Below are positions 8,713 through 16,860 of a stretch of 64,000 bases of DNA, in pieces. Source of the stretch: Acidobacteriota bacterium (GTDB taxonomy: Bacteria; Acidobacteriota; Terriglobia; Acidiferrales; UBA7541). The notes under the pieces are model-generated. The model made no database searches and had not been told where the DNA came from. It worked only from the letters and a program-made list of their open reading frames with translations. The position numbers and the translations under genes were made by a program. The stretch's first letter is position 1, and each line of letters starts with the position of its first letter. Where the stretch lies: positions 186,001 through 250,000 of the forward strand of contig JABCYZ010000001.1 of the NCBI GenBank assembly GCA_013289955.1. Direction: 5' to 3'.

Positions 8713-9249
8713 ATGAGGAAGTTGTCACATTACAGGGCGCGGGGCGAGGTGCAGATGGTGGACGTGTCGGAAAAGGTGGTGACGACGCGAACGGCTGTTG
8801 CCCAGGGCTTTGTGAAGATGAACCCGCTGGTGGTGCGCGCCGTGAAGCGGCTGAAGAATCCGAAGGGGAATCCCTTGGAAGTGGCGCGGATTGCGGGGAT
8901 TGCGGCGGCCAAGAGGACGGCGGAGTGGATACCTCTTTGTCATCCACTGCCGCTGACGCACATTGATGTGACTGCGCGGCTGTGCCAAAATGGCGTGGAA
9001 GTTCGCTCCGAAGTTACGGCGACAGCCCAGACCGGGGTGGAAATGGAAGCCCTTGTCGCCGTTACCGCTGCGGCCCTCACGGTTTACGACATGTGCAAAG
9101 CATTGGATAAAAGGATGGAGATCGGCGGGATTGTCCTCGTCAAGAAGACTGGCGGGAAGAGCGGGGATTTTTTGCGCGAAATGAACGGGAAAGCTGCGGG
9201 TAAGCACAAGACTTCGCACGAGAAAACGGCTCGGAGCCGGGGTCGATGA
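8713..9249 (+). CDS. moaC: cyclic pyranopterin monophosphate synthase
   Basis: MoaC converts the MoaA product to cyclic pyranopterin monophosphate, the first isolable intermediate of molybdenum cofactor synthesis. Family marks are MVDVSEKVVTTRTAVAQG near the N-terminus, the IPLCHPLPLTHIDV segment with the catalytic histidine region, TGVEMEALVAVTAAALTVYD, and KALDKRMEIGGIVLVKK. The 178-residue length is normal with a slightly extended basic tail. Its stop codon overlaps the start of the next gene (ATGA at 9246), so the two are translationally coupled. moaA was not found in the window. Confidence 0.96.
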   Translation: MRKLSHYRARGEVQMVDVSEKVVTTRTAVAQGFVKMNPLVVRAVKRLKNPKGNPLEVARIAGIAAAKRTAEWIPLCHPLPLTHIDVTARLCQNGVEVRSEVTATAQTGVEMEALVAVTAAALTVYDMCKALDKRMEIGGIVLVKKTGGKSGDFLREMNGKAAGKHKTSHEKTARSRGR

Positions 9250-10004
9250 GCGCTGCCGGCGTAAAAACAGTGAAATTGCTGGTGGCGGATGACAATCCGC
9301 TGGTGCGGGACCTCGTGGTAAAGGGGATGGAGCCGTATTGCGAGGTCGAAACAGCTTCCGATGGCGCGGATGCGCTGCTGAAGGTGATTGATACGCCGCC
9401 GGACGTGATTCTCTGCGACTACAAAATGCCGGGCTTGGACGGGCGACAGCTTTTCGAAAAGCTGCATGGGCGCGAGGCTACGCGGCACATTCCGTTTTTG
9501 TTCATGGCGAGCAGGGCGGATATTGAGGAGCGCTTGCGGCCGCTGGTGGATGGCGTCGAGGATTTTGTGACAAAGCCGTTTCTCGTGAAGGACTTGGTTA
9601 GAATCGCGAAGAAAGTTGTGGACAGGCTGCATCTGGAGAAGTTGCAGAAGCGGGCTTCGCGTCCGGGCGTAATTCAGGGGCGGCTCGAAGAGATGAGCAT
9701 GATCGATTTGATGCAGTCGCTCGAGATGGGACAGAAGTCTTGCCGGCTGGTGGTGAATCACAACGGCGAACAAGGTGAGCTTTTTTTTGCAAACGGACAG
9801 TGCCGCGACGCCAAGAGCGGAAAAGTCGAAGGCGATGATGCGGTCTATCGCGTGGTGCTCTGGACTGCGGGCGAATTTGAGATTGATTTTAACGCGGCGA
9901 ATGCTTCGACGCGCACGACTACGACGCGGAACACCACCGGCCTTTTGATGGAAGCAATGCGGCTGATGGACGAAGCCAATCGCGATCCTGTGGAAACGAA
10001 GTAG
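9246..10004 (+). CDS. response regulator with C-terminal DUF4388 (PATAN) domain
   Basis: The protein of 252 residues joins a receiver domain (about 12-130) to a DUF4388/PATAN domain (about 145-240). In the receiver, the acidic pair is in LVADDN, the phospho-acceptor Asp is in VILCDYKMPGLDG, and the conserved Lys is in FVTKPF. In the second domain the phrases VIQGRLEEMSMIDLMQSLEM and GELFFANGQCRDAKSGK are typical of PATAN. These domains occur in regulators of surface motility and adhesion. The gene overlaps moaC by 4 bp and sits 8 bp before mogA. There is no histidine kinase nearby, and the link with molybdenum cofactor synthesis is by position only. Confidence 0.88.
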   Translation: MSAAGVKTVKLLVADDNPLVRDLVVKGMEPYCEVETASDGADALLKVIDTPPDVILCDYKMPGLDGRQLFEKLHGREATRHIPFLFMASRADIEERLRPLVDGVEDFVTKPFLVKDLVRIAKKVVDRLHLEKLQKRASRPGVIQGRLEEMSMIDLMQSLEMGQKSCRLVVNHNGEQGELFFANGQCRDAKSGKVEGDDAVYRVVLWTAGEFEIDFNAANASTRTTTTRNTTGLLMEAMRLMDEANRDPVETK

Positions 10005-10012
10005 CCCGGCTG

Positions 10013-10489
10013 ATGCGCGTCGCCGTGCTCACCATAAGCGACACAGTTGCACGAGGGGAACGTGAGGACGTTGCGGGTCCGGCGGTGGTCGCGGTGTGCC
10101 GGGGTTTGCACTGGGAAATAACTTCCGTGCTGCGCCTTTCGGATGATCCGGCGAATATTCGGGAGCAATTGCGGGAGTTGGCGGATTCGGGGCGCGTGGA
10201 CGTGATTTTGACGACCGGTGGCACGGGGATTGGGCCGCGCGACAATACGCCGGAGTCAACGGAGGCCGTGGCGGACCGCATTGTGCCGGGAATTGGGGAA
10301 GAGATGCGGCGTAAGGGAGCGGAGTTGACGCCGACGGCGGTACTTTCGCGCGGGGTGGCGGCGGTTCGAACGAAGACGTTGATTGTAAATTTGCCGGGTA
10401 GTCCCAGGGGTGCGACAGAATCCTTGGAGGCGGTGGCGCACCTCTTGCCGCATGCGGTGCACGTTTTGCACGGGGGACGCCACGATTAA
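10013..10489 (+). CDS. mogA: molybdopterin adenylyltransferase (MogA/MoaB family)
   Basis: The protein adenylylates molybdopterin, preparing it for MoeA. In 158 residues it contains the conserved TISDTVARGEREDVAGP, the binding loop ILTTGGTGIGPRDNTPE and the late IVNLPGSPRGATESLEAV. These motifs are shared by MogA and MoaB; the pairing with moeA and moaC argues for an active enzyme. It begins 9 bp after the response regulator stop and ends 5 bp short of the convergent hydrolase gene, with no room for an independent terminator. Confidence 0.92.
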   Translation: MRVAVLTISDTVARGEREDVAGPAVVAVCRGLHWEITSVLRLSDDPANIREQLRELADSGRVDVILTTGGTGIGPRDNTPESTEAVADRIVPGIGEEMRRKGAELTPTAVLSRGVAAVRTKTLIVNLPGSPRGATESLEAVAHLLPHAVHVLHGGRHD

Positions 10490-10494
10490 CTTCT

Positions 10495-12321
10495 CTACGG
10501 CTTTGCGCGCGGAATAATTGGCAAAACAATTCGAGAAGAGTGTTCCACATCGTGGTAGATGCGGATGTGGCCGAGCTGCGTTCCTGAAGACACGATTTCG
10601 GATTCGCCCGTCTGGAGATTTCGTGAGAAATGTGGTGAGAACGCTGCAGAGAACTGCACGCGGATGCGGTGACCTGCGCAAAAAACGTTACTGGTGAGCA
10701 TGCGATCCAGATTGAGGGGATAGACTTTGCCTGGAATGAGAAGCTCGGGCTTGAGAGAGGCGTTGCGGTAGCTGGCGCGAAGGACGTCTAGGCCGGGGCT
10801 CATGAGATTGAAGGCGGTCCCGTCGGGAGCGACGTCGAGGAGGCGTACCCAGAGATCGAAGTCGGTCACGTCGGCGGAGACGAAGATTTCCGCGCGGATG
10901 GCGCCGGTGACTTCGGTGTCGGTCTGGAGAGGTATCGTGTCGAAGACGAGAACATCGTCGCGGCCTCTGAACGCGCGATAGTCATGCGCGCCATACTCGG
11001 TGTAGGGATCGGTTAGGGGATGCGCGGGATCGGAGAGGATCTCGGATGTCCGAGCAGAGGGTGCCAGCAGGGAAGAATGCAGCGTCCCAGTGCGGGAAGC
11101 GGTTCCCCATGCGTTCAGGTAATACGAAGTCTCATGGGCGCGCCTGAGCGGCCAGGAGTCTTCATCGCGCCAAGCGTTGTCTCCCATAACGAAAAGGCGA
11201 ACGGGTTTTTCGCGATCCACGCTGTTGTCGATGTTCCGAAGGTAGTGGTCCATCCAACGGAGGATGAGTTCGTCGTAGTCGATGGGAGCGGCGGAGCCAA
11301 AATCGCGCTCGCCGGACTTGGATTCGTCCTGGCCGCCATGGGTCCAGGGCCCGATCACCGTACGTGTGCGAGGATCTTTTTCGCCGCGCCGCGAGGCGAG
11401 CAGCCCGTTGAAATTTGTTGTCGCACCATCGGGCCCGTAGGCTTCGTCGTACCAACCAGAAAAGTTAAGGACCGCGGCGTGAACGCGATCGTACTTGTTC
11501 TGAAGCTCCGCCCAGTCCCACCATGGGTCGGCAGGGGAATGCGCAAGCCAGTCGTAGTAGAAAGGCGCGACCTGCTTCAGGTCCTGCAGATCGCGGAGTG
11601 GCAGGAAGCTCTGCAAGCGTTCGTGATCCATCTTCCAGGTTGCAGCAGCCTCTTTACGTGTTTGCGGCCCGGGGAGATTTTTGCGGTGGCGGGCGTCGGG
11701 AGCGATGTTGAACCAGATCCAGTCGAGCCACGAGCCATCGAAAACGCCTCCGGAATAGAAAAAATTGCGCGGTGTGGAGAAAGTCATGGCTGGAACCATG
11801 GCCTTGAGATGAGGAGGATTTTCGACGGCGGCGAGCCACTGGACGGCGCCGGGGTAGGAAAGGCCGAACGTACCGATGTTTCCGTCTGACCAGGGTTGAC
11901 GCGCGGCCCACTCGATGGTGTCGTAGCCGTCGTGGCCTTCGTTTTGATACGGGGAGAAATCGCCGTCGGAGGCGTAGCGGCCGCGGACGTCTTGAATTAC
12001 GACCGCATAACCGCGGGCCACCGCTTTTTCAGATGTGGAACCCTCCTTGAGGACGAACTGTTTGCCGTAAGGCGTGCGGTAGACAAGCGTCGGGAAGCGG
12101 CCGGTGACGTTGGGGAGCACGACGTCCGCGCGCAGGATAACTCCGTCGCGCATCGGAACGGCCACGTCTTTCCTGACATCGGGAGTGGGCGAGGGTTTTG
12201 CTGCTTGCTGAATAGTGTCAGCGAAGAAAGGCACACCGGCCGCAAACAGGAGCACGGTGGGCAGCAAAAAAACGGAACGGCGCAACCTCGGGAAACCTTC
12301 GCGGAGGAATAGTAAGGGCAC
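10495..12321 (-). CDS. exported CocE/NonD family alpha/beta hydrolase
   Basis: This 608-residue protein has an N-terminal hydrophobic segment (about 15-35) after basic residues, consistent with export. The alpha/beta hydrolase domain carries the nucleophile in FGLSYPGAV (about Ser155), the family signature PMRDGVILRADVVLP, and the histidine in VIGPWTHGG. The C-terminal 220 residues form the jelly-roll of the X-Pro dipeptidyl-peptidase/CocE family (LHSSLLA, DFDLWVRLLDV, RIRVQFSAAFSPHF). Family members cleave esters, amides or dipeptides; the substrate here is unknown. It is divergent from proC. Confidence 0.9.
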   Translation of the reverse strand: MPLLFLREGFPRLRRSVFLLPTVLLFAAGVPFFADTIQQAAKPSPTPDVRKDVAVPMRDGVILRADVVLPNVTGRFPTLVYRTPYGKQFVLKEGSTSEKAVARGYAVVIQDVRGRYASDGDFSPYQNEGHDGYDTIEWAARQPWSDGNIGTFGLSYPGAVQWLAAVENPPHLKAMVPAMTFSTPRNFFYSGGVFDGSWLDWIWFNIAPDARHRKNLPGPQTRKEAAATWKMDHERLQSFLPLRDLQDLKQVAPFYYDWLAHSPADPWWDWAELQNKYDRVHAAVLNFSGWYDEAYGPDGATTNFNGLLASRRGEKDPRTRTVIGPWTHGGQDESKSGERDFGSAAPIDYDELILRWMDHYLRNIDNSVDREKPVRLFVMGDNAWRDEDSWPLRRAHETSYYLNAWGTASRTGTLHSSLLAPSARTSEILSDPAHPLTDPYTEYGAHDYRAFRGRDDVLVFDTIPLQTDTEVTGAIRAEIFVSADVTDFDLWVRLLDVAPDGTAFNLMSPGLDVLRASYRNASLKPELLIPGKVYPLNLDRMLTSNVFCAGHRIRVQFSAAFSPHFSRNLQTGESEIVSSGTQLGHIRIYHDVEHSSRIVLPIIPRAKP

Positions 12322-12398
12322 GCGAGCGGCATTGTACCCGAAGAGGCGGTGAAACGGTGGTTGACGCGCGTGCGAGGGTCGTCAACAATGTTTGGACT

Positions 12399-13226
12399 AT
12401 GGCGCAAAAACTAACGGACAAGAAGTTGGCGGTTTTGGGGATGGGGAAGCTCGGCGGAATTTTGTTGCGCGCGTACCTGAAGCAAGGGTTGTTTTCGGCG
12501 AAACGCGTGACGGCGACGGTGAAGCATGCCGAGAAGGCGGCCGCGCTGGCGAAGGAGCTTGGCGTAGCGGTCGCGACGGATAACAGGAAGGCCGTCCGCG
12601 GCGCGGATATTGTTCTGCTGGGCGTGAAGCCGCAAGTGGTGGGCGAAGTATTGAAAGAGATTGGGCCGGAGCTCAGCGAGAAAACACTGGTGATTTCCGT
12701 GGCGGCGTCGGTGCCCACGAGTTATATCGAGCAGCATGCCGGCGGGAAGGTGCCCGTGGTTAGGGCCATGCCGAACACCTGCTCAAGGGTAGGCAGCGGC
12801 ATGACGGGGATTTGCCGCGGAACGTATGCGAGGACAGAAGATTTGGAGACGGCCGAGTCGATGTTTGACGCGGTTGGGCGGACCGTGGTCGTCGATGAAA
12901 AGAATATGGACGCGGTGACCGGGCTCTCGGCCAGCGGGCCGGCGTTTGCGTACATAATTTTGGAATCGTTTGCAGAAGCCGGCGTGAAAGTAGGATTGCC
13001 CCGTGACGTTTCGACACTGCTAGCGGCGCAGATGATGAAGGGAGCGGCGAGCGTGGTGCTGGAGACTGGGGATCATCCGGCGCTTTTGAAGGATTCTGTA
13101 ACGACGCCAGCGGGCTGCACGATTGACGGAATTTTGGAACTGGAAGATGGCAAGCTGCGCGTCACGCTGATCAAGGCGGTGGTCAAGGCGACGCAGCGCG
13201 CGGGAGAATTGCTGTTCGAAAAATAG
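12399..13226 (+). CDS. proC: pyrroline-5-carboxylate reductase
   Basis: ProC reduces pyrroline-5-carboxylate to proline with NAD(P)H. The N-terminal dinucleotide fold reads LAVLGMGKLGGILLRAYL, and the substrate-binding signature is near the C-terminus: VTTPAGCTIDGILELEDGKLR. ASGPAFAYIILESFAEAGVKVG is the conserved central helix. With ATG 12399 the protein is 275 residues, close to the family norm; the in-frame codon at 12357 adds residues without similarity. It starts 77 bp from the divergent hydrolase gene. Confidence 0.95.
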   Translation: MAQKLTDKKLAVLGMGKLGGILLRAYLKQGLFSAKRVTATVKHAEKAAALAKELGVAVATDNRKAVRGADIVLLGVKPQVVGEVLKEIGPELSEKTLVISVAASVPTSYIEQHAGGKVPVVRAMPNTCSRVGSGMTGICRGTYARTEDLETAESMFDAVGRTVVVDEKNMDAVTGLSASGPAFAYIILESFAEAGVKVGLPRDVSTLLAAQMMKGAASVVLETGDHPALLKDSVTTPAGCTIDGILELEDGKLRVTLIKAVVKATQRAGELLFEK

Positions 13227-13294
13227 AGTCGATGGCAGCGGCTTCGCGGGGCTTATGAGCTGCCTGGTGGTTGCGTGCCAGAAAACCCTTCCGG

Positions 13295-14836
13295 ATGATG
13301 CATACCTCAATCAACGTGGTGCGCGGGTTTCTCAGCGGTGATGGTGCGCTTATTTTGCCGGAGATGGAATTGGTATTGTTCGCGTGGGGGATATTGTTGA
13401 TTGGCCGGTGGCTTAGAGCGAACGAAAAGCACTGGAACGCGTTGCTCGCGCTTGCGGGGACAGCTTTCAGCGGTTTTACGCTGTATGTGCAACACGGGAA
13501 GATGCAAGCGCTGCGCGCGGTGAATCCCGAATTGCCGGGACTGCTGGGATTTCGCCAGAGTGTGCTCATCGACCCTTTCTTTCTTTTTTTCTCGGTTCTC
13601 TTCCTTGCAGCGACCGTGCTGGTCATTTTGTTCTCGGTGCGATATCTCGAAATTGCGGAAGAAGGGCGCGGAGCGTACTATGCGCTGCTTTTGTTTGCCT
13701 GTGTGGGCATGATGTTGATGGTTTCCGGTGTCGACCTGATCGTTGTGTTTTTCGGGCTGCAGATCATGTCGCTGAGCTCCTTTCTGTTGACCGGCTTTGC
13801 GCGGAGCAGCGGAGCCAAGCCCTTGCGGGGTTATGCTTTTTTGTGGGCGTGCAGCTCGTTTGCTTTGGCGGGTGGTTTTCTCGTGCTTTACAGGCTCTAT
13901 CAGACGACAAATCTCGGGCGAATGGGAGCGATCCTCGAGACGCGTTTGGACAATGGGGTGGCGTCTGGCGGTCTTACCGCCTGGCCGGCCCCGCTGGCGC
14001 TCGGCTTGCTCGTTGTAGGAGTGTTCTTTTTGATCGACGCCGCGCCGCTTCATTGGTTTGCGCCGGGCGCCTGCGATTCTGCTGCAACGCCAGTGGCCGC
14101 CTACCTTCGCATCGTAGCCATGACTGCTGGCTTCGCGCTGCTGCTTAGATTTTTTTCTTTTTTATTTATCTTCGCGCACGAAAACTGGATTCACGTATGG
14201 GGAGCGGCGGCCATCGTAGCGCTTCTGTGGGGCAATATTGCCGCGCTGCGGCAGACCACCATAAGGCGGCTGCTGGCGTACGGTTCCGTGGCGCAGGCAG
14301 GATTTATTTTGCTTGGGCTGGTGGCGGGGAATGAGGCGGGTTTCAGCGGGATGATGTACTACTTGGGAGTGCATGTTTTCATGATCGCCGGCGCGTTTGG
14401 AATTTTGGCTTTGCTGCAGCAACGAGGAGCGGTCCCGACGCGGTTTTCCGATTTGGCAGGCTTGTACTGGCGCAGTCCGGCGGCGGCGTTTCTCCTGCTG
14501 GTTTTCATGATGTCACTTGCCGGAGTGCCGCCGACGGCGGGATTCCGGGCCAAGTACTACATCGTGAAAGCCCTGCTTCGGGCGCCGCATCCCGAACTCG
14601 CGGCTTTTGCCGTCGTCAATGCGCTGCTGAGCGTGTACTACTACGGCCGCGTCGCGGCGTACGCTTGGAAAAGACCGGCCTACGAAGCGGCGCCTCTCGA
14701 GCGACCGGCCCTTGCCGCTCTGGCCATAAGCGGCGGCCAGACCATTGCACTTACCACGGCCGTATTTGTATCGCTCGCCGCTGGGTTGTATCCTGAACCT
14801 TTCCTGCGCATGGCGCGCTACGCCTTTGGACAATAA
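13295..14836 (+). CDS. NuoN-like antiporter paralogue lacking key charged residues
   Basis: This is a polytopic membrane protein of about 513 residues with the Proton_antipo_M fold, related to NuoN. It aligns well with the NuoN at 17675-19141 in this window: GLQIMSLSSFLLTGF matches GLELSSISSYILAGY, and RRLLAYGSVAQAGFIL matches KRLLAYSSIAHAGYIL. Three charged residues of the proton channel are replaced: TM5 Glu by Gln (codon 13760), TM7 Lys by Leu (codon 14030) and TM8 Lys by Met (codon 14120). The TM12 Lys is kept in AGFRAKYYIVKA. It is followed with overlap by F0 ATP synthase genes. The start could be 13271, 13295 or 13298. Confidence 0.85.
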   Translation: MMHTSINVVRGFLSGDGALILPEMELVLFAWGILLIGRWLRANEKHWNALLALAGTAFSGFTLYVQHGKMQALRAVNPELPGLLGFRQSVLIDPFFLFFSVLFLAATVLVILFSVRYLEIAEEGRGAYYALLLFACVGMMLMVSGVDLIVVFFGLQIMSLSSFLLTGFARSSGAKPLRGYAFLWACSSFALAGGFLVLYRLYQTTNLGRMGAILETRLDNGVASGGLTAWPAPLALGLLVVGVFFLIDAAPLHWFAPGACDSAATPVAAYLRIVAMTAGFALLLRFFSFLFIFAHENWIHVWGAAAIVALLWGNIAALRQTTIRRLLAYGSVAQAGFILLGLVAGNEAGFSGMMYYLGVHVFMIAGAFGILALLQQRGAVPTRFSDLAGLYWRSPAAAFLLLVFMMSLAGVPPTAGFRAKYYIVKALLRAPHPELAAFAVVNALLSVYYYGRVAAYAWKRPAYEAAPLERPALAALAISGGQTIALTTAVFVSLAAGLYPEPFLRMARYAFGQ

Positions 14837-15074
14837 GACAGACAATTCCGCTCCGAACCAACCCGCGAAGAAGCCGGCGCAGTTCGTTCAACAATCCGTG
14901 CTTGGTCTTGAGCTGCCCTTTACCTTCGTCGGTGCTGTCGCCCTTGGTGGATTTATCGGTTATTTTCTGGACAAGTGGCTGCACACCGGGCCCTGGCTGA
15001 TGACTGTGTTCGGGTGCTTCGGCTTTGCCGCGGGGATTCTGGAGATTGCTCGGCGCCTGCGACCGAAGGACTAG
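14826..15074 (+). CDS. AtpZ/AtpI-type small membrane protein
   Basis: The small protein of about 82 residues has a soluble, lysine- and proline-rich N-terminus followed by two membrane hairpins: LELPFTFVGAVALGGFIGYF and WLMTVFGCFGFAAGILEIA. FLDKWLHTGPW between them matches the AtpZ/AtpI family that precedes F0 genes and is linked to ATP synthase assembly or ion supply. The TTG at 14826 is the most plausible start. It overlaps the end of the NuoN-like gene, and no strong ribosome binding site is seen, so coupling is likely. Confidence 0.7.
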   Translation: MDNKTDNSAPNQPAKKPAQFVQQSVLGLELPFTFVGAVALGGFIGYFLDKWLHTGPWLMTVFGCFGFAAGILEIARRLRPKD

Positions 15075-15084
15075 GGCATTCCTG

Positions 15085-15513
15085 ATGACCAGCTCGCCCC
15101 CTGAGCCCCTTACTGCCCATTTTCTGGGTGAAAGAACCATCCGACGCGTCGTCCTGCTTACTCCCATTTTCGGCATAACCGCGGGTCTTATTGCTTCGTT
15201 TTTGCATCATTGGGATTGGGCAGAGGGGATTGTTCTTGGCTCTGGGCTCGGCTTGCTAAATTTCCATTGGCTGAAGCGAGCTGTGGAAGCCTTTACAGCG
15301 GTCGCCGCAGCGCAGGCTGGCGCAGGCAAGCCTCGTGGCACGTCGGCGACGTATGTGGCGGCGGCTTTCCGCTACGCCTTGATAGGCCTCTCGGTGTATG
15401 TTATTTTTAAATATCTGCATGTTCCCCTTGTGAGCATCGTTTTGGGGCTGTGCGCACTCGCCGCAGCTATACTTGTGGCAAGCGTGTGGGAAGTACTGCA
15501 GTCCGTACCGTGA
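15085..15513 (+). CDS. ATP synthase subunit I-like membrane protein
   Basis: The protein of 142 residues has four predicted membrane helices (about 25-45, 50-70, 90-108, 112-132). Its composition and place directly before atpB fit the ATP synthase I family, whose members help assemble the c-ring. GSGLGLLNFHWLKRAVEAF after the second helix resembles family members. The start ATG 15085 lies 10 bp behind the AtpZ stop. Sequence conservation in this family is low, so context carries much of the call. Confidence 0.7.
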   Translation: MTSSPPEPLTAHFLGERTIRRVVLLTPIFGITAGLIASFLHHWDWAEGIVLGSGLGLLNFHWLKRAVEAFTAVAAAQAGAGKPRGTSATYVAAAFRYALIGLSVYVIFKYLHVPLVSIVLGLCALAAAILVASVWEVLQSVP

Positions 15514-15542
15514 GGAGCCGAGCCCTCTGGGGCGTTTGAGCG

Positions 15543-16361
15543 ATGGAAGAGCACATCAGTCCGATTACTCTCTTTGTGAACCATTACTTCGGTTCGGCGG
15601 CCCTGGCAATCTTGCAGGCCCTGCACATCCAGCCGAAGAAACCGGACCTGCCCATACCGCAACACATTGTGATGGGATTCCTGGTGCTCCTGCTGGTAAC
15701 CGTTTTTGTGCTCATCCTCAGGCTACGCCTATCCGTCGAGAAGCCCGGCGCGATGCAACAGATCGCCGAGCTTCTCATCACCAATCCGATGCGATTGGGC
15801 ATCCGCGACATACTGGACGAAAGCGCTGGCCACCACGCTCGGTCTTATATTTATTTGATTGGCACCATCAGCATCTTTATCCTGTTTTCCAATCTTTTCA
15901 GCCTGTTTCCTTGGTTCGACGCCCCAACCGGCAACGTTACGGTGCCACTGGCCTGCGCCTCGATCATATTTCTGTATTTCAACTGGCAGGGAATCCGGCA
16001 TCTGGGCCCGGTACACTATGCCAAACAATTTGCTGCGGGAACGGAGTGGTGGATCGCCTGGCTGATCTTTCCGGTTGAACTGATAAGTACGCTGGCACGC
16101 CTGCTTTCTTTGACGGTTCGTCTCTATGCGAACATATTTGCCAGCGACATGATCTACACGCTTTTTCTTGGATTGCTCGCGCAGGTTTTCGTGACTGTTT
16201 ACGAGAGGTCTGCTGTCGCAGGACTTATCGTCGGAGTGTTTCCCGCCTTGATTCCACTGCTTTTCATTGCACTGCACCTTCTCGTGGCTTTTGTGCAGAC
16301 GATTATCTTTACCGTACTGCCTGCGTCCTATCTTGGATTAGCGACGGCAGAGGATCATTGA
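15543..16361 (+). CDS. atpB: F-type ATP synthase subunit a
   Basis: Subunit a forms the two half-channels that load and unload ions on the c-ring. The 272 residues include the essential arginine in LLSLTVRLYANIFASD and the late segment LHLLVAFVQTIIFTVLPASY. The N-terminus HISPITLFVNHYFG is the periplasmic lead typical of bacterial subunit a. It is followed after 106 bp by the c subunit. No gene for subunits b, delta, alpha, gamma, beta or epsilon is present in the window, so the synthase operon is split. Confidence 0.95.
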   Translation: MEEHISPITLFVNHYFGSAALAILQALHIQPKKPDLPIPQHIVMGFLVLLLVTVFVLILRLRLSVEKPGAMQQIAELLITNPMRLGIRDILDESAGHHARSYIYLIGTISIFILFSNLFSLFPWFDAPTGNVTVPLACASIIFLYFNWQGIRHLGPVHYAKQFAAGTEWWIAWLIFPVELISTLARLLSLTVRLYANIFASDMIYTLFLGLLAQVFVTVYERSAVAGLIVGVFPALIPLLFIALHLLVAFVQTIIFTVLPASYLGLATAEDH

Positions 16362-16467
16362 TCAGGATTTGCCGCCGCGATTTGGCGGCAATTTGTCGCT
16401 ACAGTGTGAGTCCGGCTGCAAGGTGTCCGGAAACCACCTCCTGGCGGCAACTCATAAGGAGGCAGTC

Positions 16468-16782
16468 ATGAAGAAGTGGAGCATGCTGTTGCTTGTATGT
16501 ATGGTGGCCATGATTGTGGCGCCCGCGGCGTTTGCCCAGAGCACCGCTGCAGCGCCCGGAGAAAGCCACGCCGCGCTGTGGATCGGGGCATCGTTCGGCA
16601 TGGGTATCGCAGCGTTTGGCTGCGGCCTCGGCCAAGGGAAGATCGGCGCTGCCGCGCTCGAAGGCATCGCGCGCAACCCCGGCGCCGCAAAGAGCATTTT
16701 CACGCCAATGCTTCTCAGTTTGGCATTCGTCGAAACGCTCGTTCTGTTCACTTTTCTGATGATCATTATCAAGCTTGCCTAA
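16468..16782 (+). CDS. atpE: F-type ATP synthase subunit c with N-terminal signal peptide
   Basis: Subunit c makes the rotating ion-binding ring. The 104 residues begin with a signal-peptide-like stretch (MKKWSMLLLVCMVAMIVAPA, AFA before residue 24) absent from most short c subunits. The two helices follow: GIAAFGCGLGQGKIGAAALE with the RNP loop, then SLAFVETLVLFTFLMIIIKL with the ion-binding Glu. The helix 1 Gln and the Glu-Thr pair partly match the sodium-type site, but the tyrosine of that site is Phe. AAGGAGG precedes the ATG by 6 bp. A strong terminator follows. Confidence 0.95.
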   Translation: MKKWSMLLLVCMVAMIVAPAAFAQSTAAAPGESHAALWIGASFGMGIAAFGCGLGQGKIGAAALEGIARNPGAAKSIFTPMLLSLAFVETLVLFTFLMIIIKLA

Positions 16783-16813
16783 GCATTTCGTTTGAGATCT
16801 CTTGTTAGTCTTG

Positions 16814-16842
16814 GCCCGGAGGCGAAAGCTTCCGGGCTTTTT
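16814..16842 (+). terminator. strong rho-independent terminator after atpE
   Basis: GCCCGGAGGC and GCTTCCGGGC form a 10 bp stem closed by a GAAA tetraloop (16814-16837), followed by TTTTT. It lies 31 bp after the atpE stop and ends the F0 gene cluster. Confidence 0.92.
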
Positions 16843-16860
16843 GCTGGTACGCCGCGCATG

